Shown piece by piece: positions 63,121 through 64,000 of a stretch of DNA of 64,000 bases. Below the pieces are notes generated by a model. That model did not search any database and was not told where the DNA came from. It worked only from the letters and a program-made list of their open reading frames with translations. Positions within the stretch are counted from its first letter, which is position 1. Each line of letters begins with the position of its first letter. Position numbers and translations under genes: made by a program. Source of the stretch: Chimonanthus salicifolius (lineage: Eukaryota; Streptophyta; Magnoliopsida; Laurales; Calycanthaceae); contig CM023534.1 in NCBI GenBank assembly GCA_013350335.1, forward strand, positions 19,363,302 through 19,427,301, in the 5' to 3' direction.

Positions 63121-64000
63121 GTTCCAAGGTATGTTCCTAGGGACCCAGTTTTTAAGTGATAAAATATTGTTTAATGGTTGTTTTTGTCTAATCTTGATTA
63201 ATATTTGATGTGATTAATGATGTGATGATTTATACCCCCTTGTTAATTAAAAATGTACTAACCCCTTTTCTCTTATTACTTATAGTGTAAATACTATTGT
63301 ATCCGCTTCCAGGCCGACCTTATTGGTTGGGTACTGAGTGATTCACTTTCAGGCTGACACTATAGTCGGGCACTGGGTGACCTCGAGGTCTAACTCAAAA
63401 TGTCAGATCTGGTCTTATCCAGAAGACAACCGAGAAGTGACCCGAGGATCTAGATCTAACTCAATAAGTCCATCTGGTCAATGCCCAGAAGACAATATGA
63501 GTTTTGGACTGAGCCCCTTTCTATTATTATATTGTGGATTATGATAATTTAAAAAGGGATAGAAACCAAGTAGGAGACTCAATTCCATGAACCCTAGATA
63601 TTTTGTGGGAAAACGTATGATTTCCAAATATTACGTATGTGTACGTATTTGTTATGTATATTGATTGTGCACTTGTGTGTTGTTTGAGCAGATACTGCGT
63701 AAACCACACATCACGGTGAGGGAACTTAACTCTGCAGATTTTGTAAACAGGTTTTCTGATGAGATGAGTATTGAGCAATGAGTGGTTTCAGTTTTGATGA
63801 ATCCACTCATGTGCCTAGACATGATGCACTATGGTAAGAGTGCTGATGATGATTGTGATATTACGAAGTTGATGGTATGAGTATGTAAGACTGCTTCTAC
63901 GTACCTGAGTTATTGAACCAATATCGGCCATATGGGATATGGTTTATGTCTACTGGACCATGGGCGGACCATGATGTCATCAGTTGCTGACTTGAGGGTG

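Larger units (their letters stand above)
60814..64000 (+). mobile_element. Probable Ty3/Gypsy LTR element, left part, runs off the window
   Basis: TGTAATACCCTGCCCC is a start common in plant Ty3-type LTRs. A TATA box at 61618 and a CT-rich transcript-start region follow. The TRIM 61744-62367 is inserted in it. No primer site, gag or pol was seen before 64000, so this could all be a long LTR. Orientation is inferred from the TATA box. Confidence 0.5.

Overview
The window looks like nuclear DNA of a flowering plant. It is AT-rich, and its one intact host gene is split into ten GT-AG exons by introns of up to 14 kb. Most of the rest is plant-type transposable elements: Copia and Ty3-type LTR elements, TRIMs, hAT, Mutator, Stowaway-like MITEs and tRNA-derived SINEs. 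No rRNA, organellar gene or CRISPR array was seen. I cannot name the species. || Host gene: positions 24219-50838 (+) encode a complete class 3 aldehyde dehydrogenase (ALDH3F1-like, 485 codons plus stop). The 1458 coding bases spread over 26.6 kb. Every exon joins in frame at GT-AG borders and all key catalytic residues are present. A 48-base GA repeat lies about 110 bases upstream of the ATG. || Left flank (1-24 kb): a decayed minus-strand Mutator (FAR1-type) transposase is split by a 5.9-kb minus-strand Copia element (960-6865) with a perfect 5-bp target duplication. Next come a nested-palindrome element (8876-10116), MITEs, a SINE, and a degenerate Ty3/Gypsy element (16261-22690) that keeps gag and carries three different tandem or palindromic arrays. 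A TRIM lies at 23312-23590. || Introns: intron 2 holds a 4.3-kb GGCTGCG-ended element with a 2.8-kb non-autonomous LTR element inside it, a GGGTC-rich hAT-type MITE, an LTR element inside another LTR element, a second GGCTGCG copy, and a SINE that ends close to the exon 3 acceptor. Intron 3 has an ATCGGCCGAT-rich hAT-like MITE. Intron 4 has a tandem TRIM array that switches orientation, a solo LTR, and a SINE with a 15-bp target duplication. Intron 7 has a TRIM and intron 9 a hairpin repeat. || Right flank (51-64 kb): a second nested-palindrome element starts 268 bases after the stop codon, with an 8-bp target duplication. A 5.4-kb hAT transposon (55041-60422) has terminal repeats, an 8-bp duplication and a transposase broken by one in-frame stop; it sits inside a Copia-type LTR, which itself cuts a TRIM. 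A Ty3-type LTR begins at 60814 and runs to the window edge. It contains a young TRIM (LTRs differ at 4 of 253 positions) and a cluster of CGGAnnnTCCG-type palindromes. || The window therefore holds one working metabolic gene embedded in layered transposons. The repeats with least explanation are the two nested-palindrome elements, the bidirectional TRIM array and the palindrome cluster.
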